Origin: Paenibacillus sp. PvR098
GTDB taxonomy: Bacteria > Bacillota > Bacilli > Paenibacillales > NBRC-103111
Assembly: GCF_017833255.1 (NCBI RefSeq)
Contig: NZ_JAFIBU010000001.1
Location: 310,001-374,000 of the forward strand
Direction of reading: 5' to 3'
DNA length: 64,000 nt
The position numbers and the translations under genes are program-made. Under the pieces are notes generated by a model that worked only from the letters and a program-made list of their open reading frames with translations, did no database searches and had not been told where the DNA came from. Positions 1-8,883 of the stretch are shown here, piece by piece (position 1 is the stretch's first letter; every line of letters begins with the position of its first letter).

Positions 1-15
1 TATTCGAAATGGTGG

Positions 16-1101
16 ATGGAAAATTTGTCAATGGTTAAGAGAACGGCCAAACCTTTTCTTCTCGTATGCATCGCAGCGTCGCTAGCGGTTTCTTCGGGCT
101 GCTCGCTCCTGCCAAAGGAAGAAGAGGAGGAAATTGTGCCTATCGTCAAGCCGCCCCAGCTGTCCAAGAAACCGGAGTATGTGGTGAAGACGGATACGCT
201 GGAGACGAAGGTACGCGGTTCCGGAAAACTGATGGCGACGGTGGAGGAAGACTTGTATTTCACTGATGAGAACAGCCGTCGTATCAAGAACATTACGCTT
301 AAGAGCGGTGATCAAGTGACACAAGGGCAAGTGATCGCCGAACTGGATGTCACGGAGCTGGAGAGTCAGCTAAAGCAAAAACGGCTGCAGACACGCAAAG
401 ATGAGCTCACGATGATAGAGACGCTGCGCAAAGCTGACGAGATGAGCGCTGAGCAGCTGGAGCAGGCAAAGATTGATTTTGAGCTGAAGCGGGAAGAGCT
501 GATTAAACTGGAGAAGACGATTGCCGGGGCGACGCTTACGGCTCCGTTCTCGGGGACAATCGTATCCGTTTATCTGAAGAAGGGCGATACGGCCAAAGCC
601 TATGACGCGGTCGCAACTATCGCCGACTTGTCGCAGCTGACGGTGGGAGCGACACTTAGCGCAGACGATTTGAAGAAGGTAGCTGTCGGCATGGAGGTTG
701 TTGTAGATATTAACTCGGCCGGCCAGCACAAAGGAAAGGTGCAGCAGCTGCCGAACCCGAAGGAGGACGATGGCAGTGGGGGAATCGGCGGGTTCCCGGG
801 AGCCGGCCAAGGCAGAGAGCCTGACTCGATTGAAAACTATATGATCGTCCAATTGGATCCGTTCCCGGAGAATCTGAACCGCGGCACACCGCTCAGCGTA
901 TCGGTCATCACGCAGCGTAAGGAGAACGCGGTCGTTATTCCGCTTGCTGCGCTTCGCTCCTATGCCGGCCGCAACTATGTGCAGGTCGTAGATGAGCAAG
1001 GCGGCAAACGGGAAGTGGATGTGGAAATCGGCCAGCAGACATCTACGGATGTAGAGATTGTGAAGGGTCTTACTCCTGGTCAGAAAGTAGTGGGACGCTG
1101 A
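16..1101 (+). CDS. Lipoprotein membrane-fusion (HlyD/MacA-type) adaptor
   Basis: Extracytoplasmic adaptor subunit of an ABC efflux-type complex. The N-terminus is a lipoprotein signal peptide with lipobox VSSGC (Cys29). A lipoyl-like half motif (KSGDQVTQGQVIAELD, about residues 97-112) is followed by a short coiled-coil hairpin (about 115-165), the second lipoyl half (LTAPFSGTIVSVYLKKGD) and a beta-barrel region, the usual HlyD/MacA order. A Gly-rich acidic insert lies near residues 245-270. The stop overlaps the start of the FtsX-type permease by one base (TGATG), so the two are translationally coupled. An alternative start is the in-frame ATG at 31, which suits the weak GGTGG upstream. The 5' end is close to the window edge, so a promoter cannot be judged. 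Family call firm; substrate unknown. Confidence 0.9.
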   Translation: MENLSMVKRTAKPFLLVCIAASLAVSSGCSLLPKEEEEEIVPIVKPPQLSKKPEYVVKTDTLETKVRGSGKLMATVEEDLYFTDENSRRIKNITLKSGDQVTQGQVIAELDVTELESQLKQKRLQTRKDELTMIETLRKADEMSAEQLEQAKIDFELKREELIKLEKTIAGATLTAPFSGTIVSVYLKKGDTAKAYDAVATIADLSQLTVGATLSADDLKKVAVGMEVVVDINSAGQHKGKVQQLPNPKEDDGSGGIGGFPGAGQGREPDSIENYMIVQLDPFPENLNRGTPLSVSVITQRKENAVVIPLAALRSYAGRNYVQVVDEQGGKREVDVEIGQQTSTDVEIVKGLTPGQKVVGR

Positions 1102-4031
1102 TGGCGATGATTCGTTTTTTATTTCGCAAAATGTGGAACACGCGCTGGCTTACGCTCAGCACGTTAGCCGGCCTCATTATGGCCGTTGCGTTCACTACCA
1201 GCATACCGATGTATTCGGACGGCTCTTTGAAACGGGTCGTATCCTCGACGCTGCAGGAGAAAAGCGAGGGGATGTCGGCCGGCTCGGTGATGATCCGCTA
1301 TCAAGCTGCCGGTAATGACCGGGCGGATCTCGGTGCATTCACCGATGTGGATTCATATATCAGAGAAGAGCTGCCGCAAGAAATCGGGTTTCCGTATGAA
1401 GCCTATGTTCGAAGTATGTCCATTCGAGGTTCGCAGCTTTCTCCTGACGACCCGACAAAAGTGGATCCGAGCAAGCGCAGGCAGATGACGCTGATGGCGC
1501 AGAACGGACTTAAGGAACAGATTGAGCTGATACAAGGTAATTGGTTCTCGGATCATCCTCAGGGAGGCATAATCGAAGCGGTTATTCACGAGGAAGCCAT
1601 GTTTCGCGGTGATATGCGCGTCGGCGACGTGTTTAATTATCCGATTTCCGGCGGACTCGGCATCGCACCGCTGAAGGTAAAGATCACGGGCATATTCAAG
1701 CCGAAGAATGATGTTGATCCCTACTGGTTTCAAGGAATGGAAGGACTTATCACTACCTTTTTTATGAGCGAAACGGGATTTAATGACGAGCTTTTAACGA
1801 AGAAAAAGATTCCGCTCAATCTGGCTAACTGGTATTACGCCTTTGATTTGCGGGAAATCCAAACGAGTCAGATCTCCTCGCTGGAGCGCAAGCTGGAGCG
1901 GCTCGACATTACGGTGTACCAGAAGCTGAAGGACACCCGTGTAGATGTATCGTTCATTCCTCTGCTGCAGGAGTTTAAAGTGCAGAGTGTGCAGCTGCAA
2001 ATTTTGCTGTTCACCTTGGCGGCTCCCATGATTGCTATGGTGTTTTACTACATCGTCATGAATGCCAGGCAGTCGCTCGACCGGCAGAGAACGGTTATTG
2101 CCGTCATTCGAAGCCGGGGCGGGAGCACCAGGCAGATTATTTGGATCTATCTGCTGGAGGGATTGCTGCTCGGAGCGACAGCTATGATCATAGGTCCCAT
2201 GCTCGGTTGGTTTATGGCCAAGAGCATAGGTTCGTCCAGCGGTTTTCTGACCTTCGTGGATCGTAAGGCGGTACCGGTCGGTGTGTCTGAGGAGGCGCTG
2301 CTCTACGGAGCGGCTGCGGTGATCATCGCGCTGATGGCTAGTGTCATCCCTGCGATCGTCTACGCGAGAGCCTCGATTGTCAGCTATAAACAACAGGTGG
2401 CTCGCTCTGACAAGAAGCCGTTTTGGCAAAAGTGGTTTCTGGATGTGCTGCTGCTGTGCTTGGTCGGATATGGGTATTACTTGTTCGGACAGCGGCAGGA
2501 ATTGTTTGCACAAACGGGAATGACGACGGACCAGCTGCAGGTGCATCCGCTGCTGTTTTTCATTCCGGCCTTATCGATCATCGGCCTCGGATTGTTTTTT
2601 TTGCGTATTTTTCCATGGTTGCTCCGCTTTGGTAATTGGCTTGGCAAGCGCGTGTTGCCTGTTCCGGTGTACTTGACGCTGACGCAGCTGTCCCGGTCGT
2701 CTACGGCTTATTATCCGTTGATGCTGCTGTTGATCCTGACGCTGGGGCTAGGGGTGTATAACGCTTCGGCCGCGAGGACGATCGATCTAAACTCGACGGA
2801 CCGAATTTTGTATGCCTACGGTTCGGATGTGGTGATGAAAGCGGATTGGCAGGCCGTCTCCGATGAGCTGCCGCAAGCTCCGAATCCGGGAAGCGGCCAA
2901 GGTCAAGGGCAAGGACAGGGCAATTCGGGTGGCAGTCCGCAAGTCCCTGGAGGTTCGAATCCGGGCCAAGGTCCGGGAGGCCCCGGACAACCAGGAGGTC
3001 CCGGAGGCGGCATGGGGGGGCCCCCGCCGGTGATGCGCTATATCGAACCGCCATTTGAGGTGTTTCGCGAGCTGGAAGGCGTGGAGCATGCGGCGCGCGT
3101 TCTTCTTTCTAAGAGCAACGTCGTTGTGTCGGGCAAATCGTTGGGTCAAGGCATGCTGATGGGAATCGATAACGTCGATTTTGCAGGGGTGGCGTGGTTC
3201 CGTAATGATTTGTTCTCTACGCATCCGAACAACTACTTGAATCTTCTTGGACAGTACGAACAAGCGGTCATCATACCGACTTCGTTCGCCGAGAAGCACC
3301 AGATCAAGCCGGGCGACTTGATGAATATTACCCTATCCGGTCAACCGGTCGAGTTCATCGTCGTGGCTGCTGTTCCTTACTGGCCGAGTCAGTATCCGGA
3401 GCAGACTCCTTTTATGATCGCGAATCTGGAATACATTTATGATCAGGCGCCGATAACGCCTTATGAGGTGTGGCTGAAAATGGAAGAAGGCGCCAAGGTC
3501 ACACCGCTGATTGAAGCGCTCAATGAAAAGAAGATTGACATTGCGAGCGTTAAGGATGTCCGCAACGAGCTGATCTCGCAGAACAAGCATCCGGCCCGCG
3601 GAGGCGTGTTCGGTATTCTGAGCCTTGGCTTCCTCGTCTCGGTGCTTGTATCGCTGATCGGATACATCCTGTACTGGTTTTTCAATTTGTCCAGCCGGGT
3701 GGTGCAATTCGGCGTATTGCGCGCGATGGGACTATCTAGACGTCAATTGACGGGAATGCTTCTGCTAGAGCAGACGTTCACTGCAGGTTTGGCGATTGCG
3801 CTGGGGCTGGGCATAGGCAAATTGACGAGTTACCTGTTCCTGCCTTTCCTCCAAACGGCGGAGAACATCAAGACGCAGGTGCCTCCGTTTCGCGTGATAT
3901 TCGATGCACGGGATACCGATCAGCTCTATGTCGTCGTAGCCGTCATGATGCTAACCGGTGCGGGATTGCTGTTCCTTCATATCAGACGCTTGCGCGTCCA
4001 TCAGGCCGTGAAGCTGGGAGAGGAGAAATGA
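1101..4031 (+). CDS. FtsX-like (MacB-type) ABC transporter permease
   Basis: Large permease of 976 residues with an N-terminal transmembrane helix, an extracytoplasmic domain, a three-helix FtsX block near residues 300-420, further helices near 445-550, a second extracytoplasmic domain, and a C-terminal FtsX block near 835-970 with the typical loop before RRLRVHQA. This is the duplicated FtsX layout of LolC/MacB-like and antimicrobial-peptide exporters. A low-complexity Gly/Gln/Pro stretch (about residues 595-650) interrupts the second extracytoplasmic domain. It overlaps the upstream adaptor by one base, and the ATPase starts 4 bases downstream, so adaptor, permease and ATPase form one operon. 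Likely exports a compound or acts on the cell envelope; no substrate can be read from the sequence. Confidence 0.9.
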   Translation: MAMIRFLFRKMWNTRWLTLSTLAGLIMAVAFTTSIPMYSDGSLKRVVSSTLQEKSEGMSAGSVMIRYQAAGNDRADLGAFTDVDSYIREELPQEIGFPYEAYVRSMSIRGSQLSPDDPTKVDPSKRRQMTLMAQNGLKEQIELIQGNWFSDHPQGGIIEAVIHEEAMFRGDMRVGDVFNYPISGGLGIAPLKVKITGIFKPKNDVDPYWFQGMEGLITTFFMSETGFNDELLTKKKIPLNLANWYYAFDLREIQTSQISSLERKLERLDITVYQKLKDTRVDVSFIPLLQEFKVQSVQLQILLFTLAAPMIAMVFYYIVMNARQSLDRQRTVIAVIRSRGGSTRQIIWIYLLEGLLLGATAMIIGPMLGWFMAKSIGSSSGFLTFVDRKAVPVGVSEEALLYGAAAVIIALMASVIPAIVYARASIVSYKQQVARSDKKPFWQKWFLDVLLLCLVGYGYYLFGQRQELFAQTGMTTDQLQVHPLLFFIPALSIIGLGLFFLRIFPWLLRFGNWLGKRVLPVPVYLTLTQLSRSSTAYYPLMLLLILTLGLGVYNASAARTIDLNSTDRILYAYGSDVVMKADWQAVSDELPQAPNPGSGQGQGQGQGNSGGSPQVPGGSNPGQGPGGPGQPGGPGGGMGGPPPVMRYIEPPFEVFRELEGVEHAARVLLSKSNVVVSGKSLGQGMLMGIDNVDFAGVAWFRNDLFSTHPNNYLNLLGQYEQAVIIPTSFAEKHQIKPGDLMNITLSGQPVEFIVVAAVPYWPSQYPEQTPFMIANLEYIYDQAPITPYEVWLKMEEGAKVTPLIEALNEKKIDIASVKDVRNELISQNKHPARGGVFGILSLGFLVSVLVSLIGYILYWFFNLSSRVVQFGVLRAMGLSRRQLTGMLLLEQTFTAGLAIALGLGIGKLTSYLFLPFLQTAENIKTQVPPFRVIFDARDTDQLYVVVAVMMLTGAGLLFLHIRRLRVHQAVKLGEEK

Positions 4032-4035
4032 TGCA

Positions 4036-4917
4036 GTGATTCATTGCGATGGACTCGTCAAAATTTATAAGAGCGACGAAATCGAAGTCGTTGCGCTGCA
4101 GGGGCTTAATATTTCCGTAGATAAAGGAGAAATGATGGCCATTATCGGCAACAGCGGAAGCGGTAAGTCGACGCTGCTGAACATACTGGGCGGCCTCGAT
4201 CGTCCTTCGGCCGGGCAGGTGCGTGTAGGGGAATGGAATCTGCTCAAAATTACGGACGAGGAACTGGTCCAGTATAAGCGCAGTACTGTCGGATTCATCT
4301 GGCAGAACAATGCCCGTAATCTGGTGCCGTATTTGACCGCGCTTGAGAATGTTGAGATGCCGATGATGCTGAGAGGGAAGTATGACCGCTTTTACGCCAA
4401 GCAGCTTCTGGAATGGGTCGGCCTCAAGGATCGGCTGAACAATAAGCTGCAGCAGCTCTCCGGAGGTGAGCAGCAGCGCGTTGCGATCGCCATAGCGCTG
4501 GCCAATCGGCCATCCCTGCTGCTTGCCGACGAGCCGACCGGCTCCGTCGATACGAAGACGTCGGATATGATCATGGACATCTTTCGCCGCTTCAATACAG
4601 AGCTCGGGGTAACGATCGTCATCGTAACGCATGATATGGCGCTGGCCGGCAAAGTGGACCGCGTGGTTGCGATTCGTGACGGTATGACAAGTACCGAATT
4701 CATCAAGCGGAATCCGAACCTGGATCAAGCCGAAGGCGAAGCTGCCGCTGGCAGTGGGACGATCCATGATGTGCATGAGGAGTATGTGGTACTTGACCGG
4801 GCAGGAAGGCTGCAAATACCTAGAACGTATTTGCAAGCGCTTGGAATCGACGGCAAGGCATCCATGGAGTTTGATGGGGAGAAAATCATCATCAGAACCC
4901 CAAAATCACTGGACTAA
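4036..4917 (+). CDS. ABC transporter ATPase with C-terminal AbrB/SpoVT-like domain
   Basis: Nucleotide-binding subunit partnering the FtsX-type permease. Walker A is GNSGSGKST (38-46), the signature is LSGGEQQ (141-147), Walker B is LLLADEPTG (161-169) and the H-loop is VTHD (197-200), as in the MacB/LolD subfamily. That domain normally ends near residue 225. Here about 65 residues follow, and 249-288 have the pattern of an AbrB/SpoVT swapped-hairpin domain (LDRAGRLQIPRTYLQALGI, then a FDGEKIIIR strand). The GTG start is chosen because GGAGAGGAG stands 10 bases upstream and the ATG at 4028 runs into a stop after three codons. Ten or so linker residues are Ala/Glu/Gly-rich. The ATPase call is firm; the role of the tail (DNA binding or dimerisation) is inference. 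Confidence 0.93.
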   Translation: MIHCDGLVKIYKSDEIEVVALQGLNISVDKGEMMAIIGNSGSGKSTLLNILGGLDRPSAGQVRVGEWNLLKITDEELVQYKRSTVGFIWQNNARNLVPYLTALENVEMPMMLRGKYDRFYAKQLLEWVGLKDRLNNKLQQLSGGEQQRVAIAIALANRPSLLLADEPTGSVDTKTSDMIMDIFRRFNTELGVTIVIVTHDMALAGKVDRVVAIRDGMTSTEFIKRNPNLDQAEGEAAAGSGTIHDVHEEYVVLDRAGRLQIPRTYLQALGIDGKASMEFDGEKIIIRTPKSLD

Positions 4918-4976
4918 ACCGCAGTGCAGCTGCAAAGAAATGCATCTTAAACCATTCAATCGGAGGGGTTTTCAGT

Positions 4977-6452
4977 ATGAACAAATGGATGAAAAGAACT
5001 GCGGCGCTGTCGCTTAGCGTAGGTATGATGACGCCTGTACTTGCAGCTTGTACGAGTCCGAACACCACGGACAACACGGAGCGCACTCTGCGCATCGCTA
5101 CTACGATGGGATACGCCGCGAACGATGAATATTTTCGCCAGCGGTTTACCGAGCTTTATGAGTTCGCGAATCCGAATGTGACGATCGAAATCATTCCTAT
5201 GCAAGACGATCGGTATATGTACGGGGGCCAGCCAGAGGGAGGCGAGAAGCCGGAGGATCCGCTGGAAAAGCTGAAGGGAATGATGCAGGGCGACAATCCG
5301 CCGGATATCGTCATGATCGGATATGAGCAGATGCCGGATTTAATCAACAATAATATGCTGACGCAGCTAGACCCATTGATTACAAAGGACAAATTCGATA
5401 TCAGCGATTTCGTTCCGGCGGTGATCGAAGGCATAAAGAAGGCGGGTGAAGGTAAAATTTATGCGCTCGCGCCAACCTTCAACTCGTCAGCCGTCATTTA
5501 CAACAAAAGGATGTTCGACGAAGCGGGCGTAACGTATCCGACGGACAAAATGACCTGGGAACAAACGTTTGACTTGGCACGGCGGTTGGCCAAGGGAGAG
5601 GGTGAAAACCGAAAGTACGGTTTCTCGTTCTCCACTTACAATATGGGCGGAGATATGTCCTGGGCAACACAGCTGTACACAGCGCCTCTGCAGCTGAGAA
5701 TGTTCGATGACAATGGCGAGAAAATGACGGTCGATTCGGATCAGTGGGAGAACGCTTGGAAAACGATGCTGCAGATTAACACCGAAAAGCTTGTACCCGG
5801 TCCTTTCGATATGTCCAATATGAACGGGAAGATGAGCCCGAATGAACCTTACAATCCGTTCCAGCACGACGATTTTCTGTCGGGACGCGTAGCCATGTCT
5901 ATCATTAACTATGGTGAGCTTGATCGTTTAATCAATGCGATGAAGAATGCTGAACATTACAAAGGCTTTTCAGCATTCGAGTGGGATGTTGTGACACTGC
6001 CTGTGCATCAAGAAGCACCTGATATGGGCGGCTATATCGGGATGGAGGGCATTATGTCCATCAACGCGAAAGCTCAAAATGCAGAGGAAGCCTGGAAGTT
6101 CATGAAGTTTATTAACGGAGAGGATTGGGCACGTCTGAAGGCCAGCAGCGCTCATAATATCGTGTCCCGGCAAAAATATATTAAGAAAAAAGACGGAGCA
6201 GAGTACAATCAGCAAGCGTTCACTACTTTACTGCCGGTACCGTTCCAGGACAACAAGCTTTATCTTGAAAACCCGAGATTGTATGATGTGCAAGGCATCG
6301 GCCACCAAAAGCTCCAACAAGTCATGGAGGGCAAACTCGAGGTTCGCGAGGCTCTGAAGCAGTGGCAGACCGAAGGCGACGCGATGATTCAGAAATTCAA
6401 AGAGAATCCGGATGCCCAGCCGGATAAGTCAGGCATGATACCGTTGGGATAA
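4977..6452 (+). CDS. Extracellular solute-binding lipoprotein (family 1)
   Basis: A 491-residue secreted lipoprotein with lipobox LAAC near residue 24, resembling the maltose/sn-glycerol-3-phosphate type binding proteins of sugar ABC importers (periplasmic-binding fold, conserved IVMIGYEQMPDLI and TWEQTFDLARRLA regions). A strong GGAGGGG lies upstream of the ATG. It sits 59 bases after the ATPase and 45 bases before a large secreted protein, with no importer permeases of the sugar type nearby. This is odd, since such binding proteins normally pair with MalFG-like permeases. It may act as a sensor or binding accessory for the FtsX-type complex, or serve a remote permease. Function beyond ligand binding is not visible. 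Confidence 0.88.
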   Translation: MNKWMKRTAALSLSVGMMTPVLAACTSPNTTDNTERTLRIATTMGYAANDEYFRQRFTELYEFANPNVTIEIIPMQDDRYMYGGQPEGGEKPEDPLEKLKGMMQGDNPPDIVMIGYEQMPDLINNNMLTQLDPLITKDKFDISDFVPAVIEGIKKAGEGKIYALAPTFNSSAVIYNKRMFDEAGVTYPTDKMTWEQTFDLARRLAKGEGENRKYGFSFSTYNMGGDMSWATQLYTAPLQLRMFDDNGEKMTVDSDQWENAWKTMLQINTEKLVPGPFDMSNMNGKMSPNEPYNPFQHDDFLSGRVAMSIINYGELDRLINAMKNAEHYKGFSAFEWDVVTLPVHQEAPDMGGYIGMEGIMSINAKAQNAEEAWKFMKFINGEDWARLKASSAHNIVSRQKYIKKKDGAEYNQQAFTTLLPVPFQDNKLYLENPRLYDVQGIGHQKLQQVMEGKLEVREALKQWQTEGDAMIQKFKENPDAQPDKSGMIPLG

Positions 6453-6497
6453 TCCCACGTCAAACCTATGCAAATTCAACAGGGAGGCTAGCAGCAG

Positions 6498-8672
6498 ATG
6501 AAACCGAAACGCAAACGAACGAAAACAAGCATCCTTTATCTAGCGACCGCACTTATATTCGGCTCCGCCGTTCCCGCCTTTGCGGCAGACGGCGGTACGC
6601 CGCCTGCAGTGAGCAGCGCCGAAATATCCATGGGAACCGCACCGGTGCTGGGCAAGGTTGACATCGGCGGCAGCCATTATTTTGAGCTGAAGAATGTGAC
6701 CATGCTACCGGAGCAGGGGAGCAAAACCGTTACGTTTACAGTGACGGTCCATAACGGGGGAAGCAGCGATTTGCTGTTCATCGATTATTGGGTCCGGCTG
6801 AAAACAAAATCAGGTAATCAAATCTCGGTTCGCGTATTGCCGCAGGATAAAGACAAGAACCGGATCACTCCGAAGTCCAGCCAAGACATTAGCTTCTATG
6901 CCAGCGTGAATGGAACGACGGAGCTGAACGATCTTATCTTCGAATTTATTAAATGGGATTTCTCGCAGACGGACTTCGAGCGCAAAATCGGTGAAGTGGC
7001 CGTTCCGGCGAATTACAGCATTGTAACGGCGGCAGGAGAAGCCCATACGATCCAGATTACCGGCAATCCGGTCAAAACGACAATCAAGAAAGTGCTGCTG
7101 AGCAAAAACGAGAAAAATTACACTCCCACGATTGTGCTGAATATGGAGAATGTAGGCACACGAAGCGTTGTCGTACCCGGGTATCAGTATTTGCTGCGCT
7201 CAAGCGAAGGCTACATGTATCCCTTAGATGCCAAAGGCATCAAGGATCTCTCCATTAACCCACAGGTGAACGAAGAGATTGAGCTATCCGGCTCCGTGCC
7301 CGTTTCGGTGAAGCTGGAGGGCTGGCAGCTTGTGATCGTTCAGAACGCGGCTGATGTAAAGCTGAACCTGCCGATTGCGTATTATGCACTGCCTGACGTG
7401 TCGAAATCGGAAAGTGTGGATACGGGCAAAGAGTATAACTTCTCGAATAAAGAAGGAACGTATACCGCTCAGTTGAACACCGTTCAGCGTCTGCCATGGG
7501 AGGATCAGGACATCCTGACCGCCGGTTTTACGCTTGCCAACAAAGGCCCGGAATCGCTCCCGATTCCTGCCATGACGGGATACTTTATGCTCGATAACGC
7601 GGTGAAAGTGGAAGCAAGGCTGATCAAAACGGATAAAGTCATTGGCTTAGCTCCGAACGCATCGGCGCAGTTCCAGTTTATCGGGAAAATTCCGTATACC
7701 TACGAATTTGGCGAAGTAAAGCTGGTTCTGCAGGAAAAGAGTTCTTCCAGCGAATCCCAGAACGGAGGGCCGACGCAGGCGAGCGCTTTACTGGAGTTCG
7801 TACATCGAGCGGAGCTAATGAACATTACGTATAACAACATCGGCCAAACGTATAACGTAAAGAGCGTAGGGCGAAGCTCCAGCTTTAAGGTTCGTGAGGT
7901 TAGAACGTACACCGGCGAAACGACCAACACCTTTGCGGCCATAATAGAAGTTAAAAACCTGGAAAAGCGCTTCTCCGATATGACTCAACTGGTAGCCCAC
8001 TTCAAAACCGTGGACGGCACCATGTATCCTGCAACCGTATCAGAAATCAAGAACAAGGTAAGCCCTGGAGGTGCGGCGCTCCTGATGCTGTCGAGCAAAG
8101 TACCAAAAACATTCCCGATTACCGGTACGCATATCATGATCGGTGAGGCCGTTACGGAGGATAAGCTAACGGAAATCGGGAAAAAACCGGATGCTTATGT
8201 CAATGCAACGGCATTCTGGCTGCCTCAAGAAAGCCATACCGTCCAGGATCGATTAAAAGATATCGATCTGGCGCCTTATACTCTGTCCCTCGGCAATATT
8301 CATACGAAAATCGACGGAGCTGGATTGACGCTTAAGTTCGATTATGAGCTTGCTAAGGATATGCTGCTTGTCACGAATATGGAAAACCGAAAGCTGATCG
8401 TGGAGCTGGAGGACGACGGGGGCAAGGTCAAGCTGACCAAGGAATTTGCTTTTGAACCATCGACAGGAGTAGGCTCTCAAGCATCCGAGGTGGCGGGAGA
8501 CAAACTGCTTCTCGGCAAGCATAAGGATTTGGAGATGAAGCTAGGAGACAGTGAAATCATCTATCTGGTCCGGTTCCTCTCCGGCTATAAGCTTCATATT
8601 TACGAGTCTTTCGACGGTCAAAAAAAGCTGCTGGCCTCAAAACATATTCAATGGTTTGAAACTGTAGAGTAA
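6498..8672 (+). CDS. Large secreted protein with repeated beta-sandwich-like modules
   Basis: A 724-residue protein with a signal peptide ending near AFAADGG. The mature part contains several modules of the form V-x-N-x-G ... P-x-Y-x-L(x)n G-x-x-Y ... P-x-x-x-x-E-L, for example around residues 70-135 and 210-280, suggesting repeated Ig-like or beta-sandwich domains with no enzyme motif. It resembles the 576-residue protein at 13926-15656 that ends the neighbouring RND operon. It is the last gene of the first export operon, followed by a hairpin. It could be a wall-side partner of the ABC complex or a surface adhesin-like protein. Not recognised as a named family; DUF4352-like domains are a possible comparison. 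Confidence 0.8.
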   Translation: MKPKRKRTKTSILYLATALIFGSAVPAFAADGGTPPAVSSAEISMGTAPVLGKVDIGGSHYFELKNVTMLPEQGSKTVTFTVTVHNGGSSDLLFIDYWVRLKTKSGNQISVRVLPQDKDKNRITPKSSQDISFYASVNGTTELNDLIFEFIKWDFSQTDFERKIGEVAVPANYSIVTAAGEAHTIQITGNPVKTTIKKVLLSKNEKNYTPTIVLNMENVGTRSVVVPGYQYLLRSSEGYMYPLDAKGIKDLSINPQVNEEIELSGSVPVSVKLEGWQLVIVQNAADVKLNLPIAYYALPDVSKSESVDTGKEYNFSNKEGTYTAQLNTVQRLPWEDQDILTAGFTLANKGPESLPIPAMTGYFMLDNAVKVEARLIKTDKVIGLAPNASAQFQFIGKIPYTYEFGEVKLVLQEKSSSSESQNGGPTQASALLEFVHRAELMNITYNNIGQTYNVKSVGRSSSFKVREVRTYTGETTNTFAAIIEVKNLEKRFSDMTQLVAHFKTVDGTMYPATVSEIKNKVSPGGAALLMLSSKVPKTFPITGTHIMIGEAVTEDKLTEIGKKPDAYVNATAFWLPQESHTVQDRLKDIDLAPYTLSLGNIHTKIDGAGLTLKFDYELAKDMLLVTNMENRKLIVELEDDGGKVKLTKEFAFEPSTGVGSQASEVAGDKLLLGKHKDLEMKLGDSEIIYLVRFLSGYKLHIYESFDGQKKLLASKHIQWFETVE

Positions 8673-8712
8673 ACAAAGCCATTATTCATCCTTGATTTAA
8701 TAATGCTATAGA

Positions 8713-8744
8713 AACCGTCTCTGTCAAGTTGTGCAGGGGCGGTT
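8713..8744 (+). terminator. Hairpin after the first export operon
   Basis: AACCGTCTCTG (8713-8723) pairs with CAGGGGCGGTT (8734-8744) using G-U wobbles, loop of 10 bases. Only a weak AT-rich tail follows, so termination strength is uncertain. Confidence 0.5.
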
Positions 8745-8799
8745 AATTTAGGTGAAACAGGATATTTATGAACAATTGGTTAATTTTGTTCTGGAAGGA

Positions 8800-8828
8800 T
8801 TGACAGTTTTTTCAGAATAACTTATGTT
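8800..8828 (+). promoter_or_regulatory. Sigma-A-type promoter of the GbsR/MarR-RND operon
   Basis: TTGACA (8800-8805), 17-base spacer, TATGTT (8823-8828). The palindrome at 8831-8856 lies directly downstream, over the expected start of transcription. Confidence 0.65.
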
Positions 8829-8830
8829 TA

Positions 8831-8856
8831 TATCGTTAACAACATTCTTAACGATA
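8831..8856. promoter_or_regulatory. Perfect inverted repeat, probable operator
   Basis: TATCGTTAA (8831-8839) and TTAACGATA (8848-8856) form a 9-base perfect inverted repeat with an 8-base spacer. It lies just downstream of a good promoter and 27 bases before the start of the GbsR/MarR-type gene. This is where an autoregulatory winged-helix dimer would be expected to bind; binding itself is inference. Confidence 0.65.
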
Positions 8857-8883
8857 ATTACATAGATAACCGAGGAGATTACC

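Noticed and set aside
2787..3299. Long minus-strand open frames inside the FtsX-type permease
   Set aside because: They are shadows of a strongly supported gene, have no RBS, and their composition reflects the Gly-rich insert read backward.
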